Positions 23,744 through 30,396 of a stretch of DNA of 33,075 bases are shown one piece after another. Under the pieces are notes generated by a model that had not been told where the DNA came from, did no database searches, and saw only the letters and a list, made by a program, of their open reading frames with translations. Position 1 is the stretch's first letter. The number at the start of each line of letters is the position of its first letter. The position numbers and the translations under genes were made by a program. Source of the stretch: Streptococcus sp. WM07 (GTDB lineage Bacteria > Bacillota > Bacilli > Lactobacillales > Streptococcaceae). The stretch covers positions 1 to 33,075 of the forward strand of contig NZ_SPPZ01000010.1 in NCBI RefSeq assembly GCF_004570525.1, written 5' to 3'.

Positions 23744-24586
23744 ATGATTGAGTTTAGTATCTTTATCAGTATTGGTATTCTAGCAGGACTTTTAGGCTCC
23801 TTATTGGGGTTGGGTGGTGGTCTTATCCTTACTCCAATTCTCACAATTGTAATGGGATATGATATTAAGGTGGCTGTATTAGTCTCTATCTTTGCAGTAT
23901 TGGGGACAAGTACCGGCTCTGCTCTGGCTTACTTGGAAGATGATTTGCTCAACCTCAGATTAGCTATGTTTCTTGAGATTTTTACCACTATAGGTGCCTT
24001 TGTGGGAGCATTGTTATCGACTGTTGTGCAAGGTCAGTTCCTCTTTATCCTTTATGGCTTACTGATGTTTTACCAAGCCTATACTATGTGGAAAAAAATA
24101 AAGGGTGGTGAGACCCATCATTTGACAAGTACAGCAGTAAAAAACTCGACTCCTTTGCAAGAGTCCCTTAGTGGAACATACTATGATTTAGGAAGGCAAA
24201 CGCAAGTTAACTACCAAGCAGCTAATATTCCACTGGGATCGTTCATTATGTTTTTGGCAGGTGTTGCCTCAGCTTTGCTGGGAATTGGAGCAGGTGCTTT
24301 TAAGGTTTTGGCCATGGATAATGTGATGGGGCTACCGCTTAAAGTATCCTCTGCAACGGCTAATTTTATGATGGGGGTCACAGGTGTTTCTTCCGCTATC
24401 TTTTATTTTAGTCAGGGGTCTGTTGATTTGCAGATTGTAGCCCCTATTGTTTTAGGAGTTATTGCAGGATCCACGCTGGGAAGTAAACTGATGCCGAGAA
24501 TTCCAGTAGCGTATTTACGAGTTTTGTTTTTAATGGTTCTCTTGGTGACAGGGGTACAAATGTTTCTGCGTGGCTTGGGAGGTTAG
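23744..24586 (+). CDS. TSUP-family (TauE/SafE) membrane transporter
   Basis: 280 residues with about eight membrane helices in two repeats. Both repeats carry the glycine-rich TSUP signature: GILAGLLGSLLGLGGGLILTPIL near the N-terminus and LAGVASALLGIGAGAFKVLAMD at about 170-190. The family moves sulfur-containing or organic anions; substrate unknown here. ATG 23744 follows GGAGG. The next gene, a DUF1634 protein, starts one base after the stop, a recurrent pairing, so the two probably form one membrane system. A soluble loop of about 40 residues (105-150) separates the halves. Confidence 0.93.
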   Translation: MIEFSIFISIGILAGLLGSLLGLGGGLILTPILTIVMGYDIKVAVLVSIFAVLGTSTGSALAYLEDDLLNLRLAMFLEIFTTIGAFVGALLSTVVQGQFLFILYGLLMFYQAYTMWKKIKGGETHHLTSTAVKNSTPLQESLSGTYYDLGRQTQVNYQAANIPLGSFIMFLAGVASALLGIGAGAFKVLAMDNVMGLPLKVSSATANFMMGVTGVSSAIFYFSQGSVDLQIVAPIVLGVIAGSTLGSKLMPRIPVAYLRVLFLMVLLVTGVQMFLRGLGG

Positions 24587-24587
24587 G

Positions 24588-24860
24588 ATGACTCACATTA
24601 AAACGACCATCCAATGGGTTCTGCGTACTGGCTTATTCTTAACAGTTATTTTCTTAGCTCTGGGAAGCTTACTGAATCTTTTGGGCTGGCAGCAGCTTGG
24701 TCAGTCAATTCTCTTGATTGGGATTTGGAGCTTGATGTTGACTCCGATTCTACGGGTGTTTACCTCCCTGATCTTTTTTTATCAAGAGAAGGACCAGCTT
24801 TATATACGGATTACATTATTGGTGTTAGCCATTATTGTTTTATCTATCGTGTTTGCTTAA
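24588..24860 (+). CDS. DUF1634 membrane protein, partner of the TSUP transporter
   Basis: 90 residues with three hydrophobic helices (VLRTGLFLTVIFLALGSLLNLL, QSILLIGIWSLMLTPILRVF, ITLLVLAIIVLSIVFA). ATG 24588 lies one base after the TSUP stop, with GGAGG inside the end of the TSUP gene. The GxWxLxxTPxxRV pattern in the second helix is typical of DUF1634, repeatedly found next to TSUP permeases. Function unknown, possibly an accessory subunit. Confidence 0.88.
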   Translation: MTHIKTTIQWVLRTGLFLTVIFLALGSLLNLLGWQQLGQSILLIGIWSLMLTPILRVFTSLIFFYQEKDQLYIRITLLVLAIIVLSIVFA

Positions 24861-24912
24861 GCAAGTTTTCTTTTAGGAAATAAGTTTATTATTTATAAAA
24901 AGGAGAAATTAT

Positions 24913-25251
24913 ATGTCTAATATTTATGATGTTGCTAATGAATTAAATCGCCGTCTTCGTGCTCTTCCTGAATACCAAGCAGTCGTTCAAGCTAAGGAGG
25001 AGATTGCCAAAAATCCTGAAGCTCAAGCCATGTTTGATGAATATATCCAATTCCAAAATGAATTGCAACGAATGGCCCAAACTGGTCAAGCACCGGAAGC
25101 CGATCTTGAAGGCAGAATGCGTGATTTTTCTGAAAAAATTCAAGGAAATGAACTGGTATCCAATTTCTTTGCAAAGGAACAACAATTAGGAGTTTACCTC
25201 AGCGATTTGGAACGTATTATCTTTGAACCAGTTCAGGAATTATTGCAATAA
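24913..25251 (+). CDS. YlbF/YmcA-family protein
   Basis: 112-residue, almost fully helical protein of the YlbF/YmcA (com_ylbF, UPF0342) family: MSNIYDVANELNRRLRALPEY, then KEEIAKNPEAQAMFDEYIQFQNELQR and a C-terminal helix ending in a hydrophobic repeat. In Bacillus subtilis relatives form a complex with RNase Y or affect competence and biofilm; the streptococcal role is not established. AAAAGGAG precedes the ATG. It sits 52 bases after the DUF1634 gene and ends at a strong terminator. Confidence 0.9.
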   Translation: MSNIYDVANELNRRLRALPEYQAVVQAKEEIAKNPEAQAMFDEYIQFQNELQRMAQTGQAPEADLEGRMRDFSEKIQGNELVSNFFAKEQQLGVYLSDLERIIFEPVQELLQ

Positions 25252-25261
25252 CATAGAAAGA

Positions 25262-25284
25262 AGAGGTTCAACAACCTCTTTTTT
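25262..25284 (+). terminator. Terminator of the YlbF-family gene
   Basis: AGAGGTT (25262-25268) pairs with AACCTCT (25273-25279) and runs into T6. Confidence 0.9.
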
Positions 25285-25302
25285 CCATATTCCAAAACAA
25301 GC

Positions 25303-25334
25303 AAAAACCTCAGCCAAATTTGGCTGAGGTTTTT
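25303..25334 (-). terminator. Terminator of rpmE2, a perfect 32-base palindrome
   Basis: AAAAACCTCAGCCAAA (25303-25318) is the exact reverse complement of the next 16 bases. With A5/T5 flanks it can work in both directions, but it lies nearest the rpmE2 stop. Confidence 0.9.
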
Positions 25335-25339
25335 GAGGC

Positions 25340-25582
25340 TTATTTGAGGCCGTATTTCTTGTTGAAACGGTCCACACGTCCATCTGCTTGGGTGAACTTT
25401 TGGCGACCAGTGTAGAATGGGTGTGAATCTGATGAGATTTCGACACGAATCATTGGGTAAGTTTCACCTTCAAATTCAACAGTTTCATTAGAGTTCTTAG
25501 TAGAACCGCTAAGGAACTTGTAACCAGTAGATGTGTCCATGAAGACAACAGGGCGATATTCTGGATGGATATCTTTTTTCAT
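25340..25582 (-). CDS. rpmE2: 50S ribosomal protein L31 type B
   Basis: 80 residues from ATG 25582 ([20 protein letters not shown]), with AAAGGA 11-12 bases upstream; a longer in-frame start at 25624 lies upstream of that site. Family hallmarks: [19 protein letters not shown] and [12 protein letters not shown]. There are no CxxC zinc ligands, so this is the zinc-independent paralogue that in other bacteria replaces the zinc form under zinc limitation. In many streptococci it is the only L31. No AdcR-type site noticed upstream, but I could not scan for one systematically. Confidence 0.97.
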   Translation of the reverse strand: MKKDIHPEYRPVVFMDTSTGYKFLSGSTKNSNETVEFEGETYPMIRVEISSDSHPFYTGRQKFTQADGRVDRFNKKYGLK

Positions 25583-25640
25583 TGTGTTAAAAATCCTTTC
25601 TGCCATGGTCTCTTTGCGAGCCATAGATTATTACCTAGCT

Positions 25641-25669
25641 AGTTTACCAAATGTGGTTGGTTTTGGCAA
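25641..25669 (-). promoter_or_regulatory. rpmE2 promoter
   Basis: On the minus strand, TTGCCA (25669-25664), a 17-base spacer and TAAACT (25646-25641), 58 bases before the rpmE2 ATG. Confidence 0.72.
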
Positions 25670-25686
25670 GTTTTTTTGACTTATTT

Positions 25687-26628
25687 CTAACTTTTTTTCA
25701 GTAATTCTTGAATTTCGGCGTAGATTTGGTCATTTTCTTCTAGGTTAGCTGAGTTGGCCCCACTAGCGAGGGGATGCCCACCACCGTCATGTCGTTTTGC
25801 AATTTCATTGATTGGAATACTTTTAGAGCGGAGGCGAACACGATAGCTACCGTCTTCTTGTTGGACAAAGACTCCCCAGCTTTGGACGTCTTTAATGCGT
25901 CCTGGAGCTCCAACGACTGCAGAAGTATCCGTTTCTTTTAGTTTGAATTCTTTTAAATAGTCTTGATGAATAGTGACACGTGCTGCTCCATTTTCATCGA
26001 TTTCGAGATTGTCATAGACGTATCCTTGGAGTTTGGCAACTTCTAAACTGATAGTGTCCATTTGACGGGATAAATCACTGAAATCAATTGAAAATTGACG
26101 AAGATAGGCAGCCATTTCAAAGGTTAGACTTGAGGTTGAAGGGAAGAGGAAGCGACCGGTATCTCCCACGATTCCCGCATAAAGAAGTCTAGCGGTTTGG
26201 ACGTCCATCAGAAGATTGGTCTCTCGGGAAAAACGAGTAATCATTTCACTTGTGGAAGAGGCTTTGGGATCGACCCAGGAAAGGTCTCCATACGGATTGT
26301 CATCTGGGTGATGATCGATTTTAATGAGTTCTTTTCCGTTTTGGTAACGTTGATCATCAATCCGTTCTCGATTGGCAGTGTCACAGACGATGACCAAGGC
26401 ATCCTGATAGTCTTCATCGGATACATAGTTCATTCCTGCAAGCCAAAGAAGATTGGGTTCATCGTATCCAGTAACCAAAATCTTTTTTTCTGGGTAATTG
26501 AGAAGCAGGAGGTTTTGAAGGCCAACTTGACTACCAATAGCATCTAAATCAGGTCTTACATGCCGGTGGATGATGATTTTGTCATAGGCGACAATCTTCT
26601 CTAGTATTTTTTCAAAAATAGATTCCAT
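25687..26628 (-). CDS. pde2: DHH-DHHA1 phosphoesterase, Pde2/NrnA type
   Basis: 313 residues from ATG 26628 (MESIFEKILEKIVAYDKIII), preceded by AAGGA at six bases. The DHH domain has HRHVRPDLDAIGSQ (21-34), VIVCDTANRERIDDQRY and the name motif IKIDHHPDDN; the DHHA1 domain ends with HDGGGHPLASGAN. Stand-alone enzymes of this type in streptococci (Pde2) degrade pApA, and some c-di-AMP, to AMP, and relatives act as nanoRNases; the text is very close to pneumococcal Pde2. Cytoplasmic. Upstream of rpmE2 on the same strand, but rpmE2 has its own promoter. Confidence 0.93.
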   Translation of the reverse strand: MESIFEKILEKIVAYDKIIIHRHVRPDLDAIGSQVGLQNLLLLNYPEKKILVTGYDEPNLLWLAGMNYVSDEDYQDALVIVCDTANRERIDDQRYQNGKELIKIDHHPDDNPYGDLSWVDPKASSTSEMITRFSRETNLLMDVQTARLLYAGIVGDTGRFLFPSTSSLTFEMAAYLRQFSIDFSDLSRQMDTISLEVAKLQGYVYDNLEIDENGAARVTIHQDYLKEFKLKETDTSAVVGAPGRIKDVQSWGVFVQQEDGSYRVRLRSKSIPINEIAKRHDGGGHPLASGANSANLEENDQIYAEIQELLKKS

Positions 26629-26697
26629 GTTTGTTCCTTTTTGCTTTTTTTCCATTTTAACATAAGGCAGGAGCATTGCAAACTTTCAAGAGACTTG

Positions 26698-26706
26698 TGA
26701 TATAAT
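26698..26706 (+). promoter_or_regulatory. Flavodoxin promoter (extended -10)
   Basis: TGATATAAT with TATAAT at 26701-26706. TTGCAA lies 19 bases upstream, too far for a good -35. The flavodoxin ATG is about 190 bases downstream of the expected start, an unusually long leader. Confidence 0.55.
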
Positions 26707-26718
26707 GGAAAGCGAACT

Positions 26719-26826
26719 ATGAATACTTCACATTGTTTTAAATTACTGTTATTACGTTTTTTAGTGAATCTGATGGATTGTGCGTATTGCTTGTCTTATC
26801 AATCATCTTCCATAGATTGTTTCTAG
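26719..26826 (+). CDS. Possible 35-residue ORF in the flavodoxin leader
   Basis: ATG 26719 to TAG 26824-26826 encodes a cysteine-rich peptide (MNTSHCFKLLLLRFLVNL, then CAYCLSYQ). GGAAAG precedes the ATG but overlaps the predicted transcription start, so its translation is doubtful. It may be chance. Confidence 0.15.
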   Translation: MNTSHCFKLLLLRFLVNLMDCAYCLSYQSSSIDCF

Positions 26827-26903
26827 CTAAAGGGCTTTGATTAACTTTTTTATTCGATTTGGAACCAGGTAGAGTATTCTTAAGCATTAAAGAGGAGGCT
26901 GCT

Positions 26904-27347
26904 ATGGCGTTAGCAAAAATTGTCTATGCAAGTATGACAGGGAATACAGAAGAAATTGCAGATATTGTTGCAGATAAACTACGAGATCTTGGGTTGGATG
27001 TTGACATTGATGAGTGTACAACAGTTGAAGCTGAGGATTTTGTAGATGCTGATGTTGCAATTGTAGCTTCGTATACTTACGGAGATGGGGAATTGCCAGA
27101 TGAGATTGTTGATTTTTATGAAGACTTGAAAGACGTAAATCTTGAAGGCAAATTCTACGGGGTTGTTGGATCTGGAGATACTTTCTATGACGAATTCTGT
27201 AAGGCCGTTGATGATTTTGATCAAGTCTTTTCCGAAACTGGCGCTGTAAAAATTGCTGAGAATGTTAAAGTTGATTTGGCAGCCGAAGATGAAGATATTG
27301 AAAATCTTGAAAAATTTGCAGAAGAGATTGCTGCAAAATTAGCTTAA
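26904..27347 (+). CDS. Flavodoxin
   Basis: 147-residue short-chain flavodoxin carrying FMN for low-potential electron transfer. ATG 26904 follows GAGGAGG; a TTG 45 bases upstream in frame lies before that site. The FMN phosphate loop is YASMTGNTEEIA (Ser10, Thr12, Asn14, Thr15). ASYTYGDGELPDE and GSGDTFYDEFCKAVD form the isoalloxazine loops. Very acidic, as usual. Partner enzymes are not in the window. It is separated from the next gene by a hairpin and a 290-base spacer. Confidence 0.95.
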   Translation: MALAKIVYASMTGNTEEIADIVADKLRDLGLDVDIDECTTVEAEDFVDADVAIVASYTYGDGELPDEIVDFYEDLKDVNLEGKFYGVVGSGDTFYDEFCKAVDDFDQVFSETGAVKIAENVKVDLAAEDEDIENLEKFAEEIAAKLA

Positions 27348-27358
27348 TGATGGAAAAA

Positions 27359-27381
27359 GAGGCCGGGCATAGCCCAGCCTC
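27359..27381 (+). terminator. GC-rich hairpin after flavodoxin
   Basis: GAGGC-c-GGGC-ATA-GCCC-a-GCCTC forms a strong stem-loop just after the stop. There is no T-tract, so it may stabilise the mRNA end or be a dispersed repeat rather than a classic terminator. Confidence 0.5.
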
Positions 27382-27636
27382 GAATTGTATATCATGGAAA
27401 ATGAAATGCTGTCTGTAAAAAAGCAAATTCCCGATTAGTCTGGAATCTGGGAGTGGATTTTTAAGTGGGTATCGGCAGTTTTATCTTGGATAAGAGCTGC
27501 TTTTCCTCTCGTTTTAAATAAGAGTTCTAGAGCCGGTCAGTCTTGTAATGTCTTTCTTCGGCGATTCATTTTGCTTGATCGAGGCATTTCTAGTTCTATC
27601 TATGATCACCAATTTTTAAGGAAAGGACGGAAGTAA

Positions 27637-29145
27637 GTGTCCAAACTTTATCCTGTTTTAACTAGAATTTTACAAGGGTTTATATTCCTACTTGCCCTAC
27701 ATTGGGTTGTTATTGCCTTTATAACCTTGGGACAACCATGGTGGTTGACCATGCCCGCCGCTTTAGGGCTGGTCTTTTGGATTTATAAAAAGCCGATGTT
27801 TTGGAAACAGCTCTATGATTTTTTATGTCAGCATAAATTGACTGTGATTGGAGTGTTGACTGTTTTTCAAATACTTTTACTGTTGTCAGCTCAGCTTCTA
27901 ATTCGCCGAGATGCAGCAGTAGTATTTTTGGGAGCTTTTGAGCTCTCCAAGCCTCTTTCCATTGCTAGTTATCTTACGCGCAACCCTAATAACTTGCCCC
28001 TGTTTCTGTATGAGCGTTGGTTTTACAAGATTTTTGGAATGAATGGCCTATGGGTTCTCCAATCCATTAATATTTTCGCGACGAACAGTGCAGCTTTGAT
28101 TCTTTTTAAAGGGACAGAAAGTTTTTGGGGGAGGAAGCGTGCAGACCTGGTTTTTCTTTTTTATACCGGTTTACTTGTAGCTTCGCCTTTCTTTATGGCC
28201 ATGTATACGGATATGTTGGCGATTCCCTTTATCAGTTTGCAATTTTTCTTTGCGATGGCGCTTTTAAAGTCTAGGGATGATTCTAAGCTAATGATTCGCT
28301 TGGCAATCCAGTTGGGGGTGCTTACAGCCCTAGCTTATCTTTTAAGACCAACAGTCTTAGTAACAATAGTAGCTCTCTTTATGATTTTATTGGTTACCAA
28401 AGAGTGGAAGAAGTTTCTACTAGGACTGAGTCTTGTTAGTTTGGGATTTGCTTTGGTCGCGATTCCGATTCAACAGTTGATGGAACGACAAGATGAAGTT
28501 CAGCTGCTTGAAGGTCAAGGGCTCGCAAAATCGCCCCTCCTGTTTATCGATCTTGGCTTGACTTATTCTGGTACGGATCAGGATGATATGAAGGAAGGTT
28601 TACTGGCCTATTTGGAACCGGAGGAGCGAGAGAAGTATAATAATGGGATGTTTGCGGAGGAAAATGTAAAAAAAGAAATTATCCGTCGTTTGCAAGCCTA
28701 TACACCATGGACCTTTCTTCAACATACAGCTGTTAAGCAGACAGGAACTGTAAAAAATGGGACGTTGAACTGGATTTATTACGAAGATATCTCAAGGGAG
28801 AAAACTCCTTATGTATCTCCCCTTTACCCAATTTTAGGTTCGCAGCCTTTCTTTACCTGGATTCGTCGGCATTTTATCTCCTATGACAGACCTGAATTTG
28901 CAATTTATGCCTGGATGAAGCAGATTTTATGGTTGGCCTTGGCTTGGGGAATTTTTAGAGCCAGTCGACGTTTTGCAGGAGAACAAGCGGATGTTCAGTT
29001 TGTGATGCTAGCAGTTTTAGGCGGCTTTCTTTTTCTTCAAGTTTTTGAAGGAGGTAAAACTCGCTACTTGATTCAATTTTTACCACAAATTTTGGTCTTA
29101 TCAAGCCTAGGATGGATAGGGGATGACAAGCATGGAAAAATTTAA
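27637..29145 (+). CDS. Multi-span membrane protein, GT-C glycosyltransferase-like
   Basis: 502 residues with about 11-12 hydrophobic helices, starting at GTG 27637 after AAGGAAAGGACGG. After helix 3 there is an extracellular loop RRDAAVVFLGAFELSK followed by YLTRNPNNLPLFLYERWFYKIFG, an arrangement like GT-C enzymes where an early-loop Asp is catalytic. A soluble loop (about 290-400) holds LEPEEREKYNNGMFAEENVKKEI. This suggests a lipid-linked-sugar glycosyltransferase (compare the streptococcal/lactobacillar TIGR03766-like proteins), but donor and target are unknown. The C-terminus overlaps the ung start region, so the two are co-transcribed. Confidence 0.7.
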   Translation: MSKLYPVLTRILQGFIFLLALHWVVIAFITLGQPWWLTMPAALGLVFWIYKKPMFWKQLYDFLCQHKLTVIGVLTVFQILLLLSAQLLIRRDAAVVFLGAFELSKPLSIASYLTRNPNNLPLFLYERWFYKIFGMNGLWVLQSINIFATNSAALILFKGTESFWGRKRADLVFLFYTGLLVASPFFMAMYTDMLAIPFISLQFFFAMALLKSRDDSKLMIRLAIQLGVLTALAYLLRPTVLVTIVALFMILLVTKEWKKFLLGLSLVSLGFALVAIPIQQLMERQDEVQLLEGQGLAKSPLLFIDLGLTYSGTDQDDMKEGLLAYLEPEEREKYNNGMFAEENVKKEIIRRLQAYTPWTFLQHTAVKQTGTVKNGTLNWIYYEDISREKTPYVSPLYPILGSQPFFTWIRRHFISYDRPEFAIYAWMKQILWLALAWGIFRASRRFAGEQADVQFVMLAVLGGFLFLQVFEGGKTRYLIQFLPQILVLSSLGWIGDDKHGKI

Positions 29146-29788
29146 ACAGACTGACTGGTATCAGCCTCTACTAGCTGAGCTAGGAAGTGATTATTTTGAG
29201 CAACTTGAAGCCTTTCTAGATGAAGTTTATGATACGGGACAAGTATTTCCAGCGAAGCAGAATGTTTTCCGAGCTTTTGAATTAACCAGTTTGGCTCAGA
29301 CGCGAGTCGTGATTTTGGGACAAGATCCCTATCATGGGGAGGGGCAGGCTGATGGCTTGAGTTTTTCTGTCCCTGATGGTGTGGCACCACCTCCATCTCT
29401 TCGGAATATTTTTAAAGAGTTGGAGACGGATTTAGGGGTGAGAGAGCGAACGGATTTGTCGGATTGGGCCCAGTCAGGTGTGCTCTTATTGAACTCTGTT
29501 TTGACTGTAAGTGCTGGTCAGGCGAACAGTCATCAAGGGAGGATATGGGAAACTTTGACAGATGCTGTGATTTCCCTAGTAGGTCGGCGAACAGAGCTGA
29601 CCGTTTTTATTCTTTGGGGGAAGTTTGCACAAAAGAAAAAGGCTCTTATTGGGCCGGGACATGAGATTTTGGAATCGGTTCATCCAAGTCCTCTGTCGGC
29701 ATACCGAGGTTTCTTTGGTAGTCGGCCTTTTTCCAAAGCGAATACATTCTTAGAAAATCCGATTGATTGGTTAGGAGGCAAAGCATGA
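29123..29788 (+). CDS. ung: Uracil-DNA glycosylase
   Basis: Removes uracil from DNA, starting base-excision repair. 221 residues from ATG 29123; ATG 29132 is also possible and I cannot decide. Family 1 motifs: GQDPYHGEGQADGLSFS (66-82, catalytic Asp68), GVLLLNSVLTVSAGQANSH, and HPSPLSAYRGFFGSRPFSKAN (DNA-intercalating loop). The start lies inside the end of the membrane-protein gene and the stop overlaps mutX (ATGA), so three genes are tightly packed. Confidence 0.97.
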   Translation: MTSMEKFKQTDWYQPLLAELGSDYFEQLEAFLDEVYDTGQVFPAKQNVFRAFELTSLAQTRVVILGQDPYHGEGQADGLSFSVPDGVAPPPSLRNIFKELETDLGVRERTDLSDWAQSGVLLLNSVLTVSAGQANSHQGRIWETLTDAVISLVGRRTELTVFILWGKFAQKKKALIGPGHEILESVHPSPLSAYRGFFGSRPFSKANTFLENPIDWLGGKA

Positions 29789-30255
29789 AGCAGCAGTTAG
29801 CAACGATTTGTTATTTGGATAATGGGAAGGAGTTTTTACTTCTTCATCGTAACAAGAAGCCAAATGATGTCCATGAAGGGAAGTGGATCGGAGTTGGAGG
29901 CAAGGTAGAAGCAGGTGAGAGTCCAGAAGATTGTGCCAAGCGAGAAGTACTTGAGGAGACGGGTTATACCGTGGAGAATATGGATCTGATTGGTTTGATT
30001 ACCTTTCCTGCTTTTACGTCGGGTACAGACTGGTATACTTATGTCTACAGGATTCGAGATTTTTCGGGAACGCAAATGGAGAGTCCGGAAGGTAGCTTGG
30101 ATTGGGTTCCTTATGATGAGGTGCTGTTGAAACCAAGTTGGGAGGGGGATCATCTTTTTCTTAAGTGGATTTTGGAGGAAAAACCGCTATTTTCAGCTAA
30201 AATGGTCTATGAAGATGGACTTTTACAGGATTGGTCTGTCCGATTTTATAAATAA
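29785..30255 (+). CDS. mutX: 8-oxo-dGTP diphosphatase (Nudix)
   Basis: Cleans the nucleotide pool by hydrolysing 8-oxo-dGTP. 156 residues from ATG 29785, preceded by GGAGG. Complete Nudix box: GGKVEAGES then REVLEETG (pattern GX5EX7REUXEEXGU, residues about 38-60). LHRNKKPNDVHEGKWIGVGG is nearly the pneumococcal MutX sequence. Overlaps ung by four bases (ATGA), so the two DNA-protection genes are coupled. Ends in a strong terminator that includes the stop codon. Confidence 0.95.
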   Translation: MKQQLATICYLDNGKEFLLLHRNKKPNDVHEGKWIGVGGKVEAGESPEDCAKREVLEETGYTVENMDLIGLITFPAFTSGTDWYTYVYRIRDFSGTQMESPEGSLDWVPYDEVLLKPSWEGDHLFLKWILEEKPLFSAKMVYEDGLLQDWSVRFYK

Positions 30256-30288
30256 GGCGTAGAAAATCGTTTCTACGCCTTATTTGTT
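30251..30288 (+). terminator. Terminator of the ung-mutX unit
   Basis: AATAAGGCGTAGAAA (30251-30265) pairs perfectly with TTTCTACGCCTTATT (30270-30284) around a four-base loop, with T-rich sequence after. Confidence 0.92.
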
Positions 30289-30358
30289 CGTTGTTTCCGA
30301 ACTTTTGTATTTTTGTCTAAAAGTTTTTATGATTTTGTTCGGTTTTTTCGCTTTCTTA

Positions 30359-30367
30359 TGCTATAAT
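30359..30367 (+). promoter_or_regulatory. 5'-nucleotidase promoter (extended -10)
   Basis: TGCTATAAT with TATAAT at 30362-30367, 29 bases before the ATG. The -35 region is not canonical. Confidence 0.7.
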
Positions 30368-30396
30368 GTTTTCAGTAAAAGGAAAGGACTCTACCA

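Noticed and set aside
26713-26903. FMN riboswitch before flavodoxin
   Set aside because: The conserved GGGGTGAAATTCCC-type core is absent.
29236-29396. Antisense ORF in ung
   Set aside because: Shadow frame opposite a gene with intact GQDPYHG and HPSPLS motifs.
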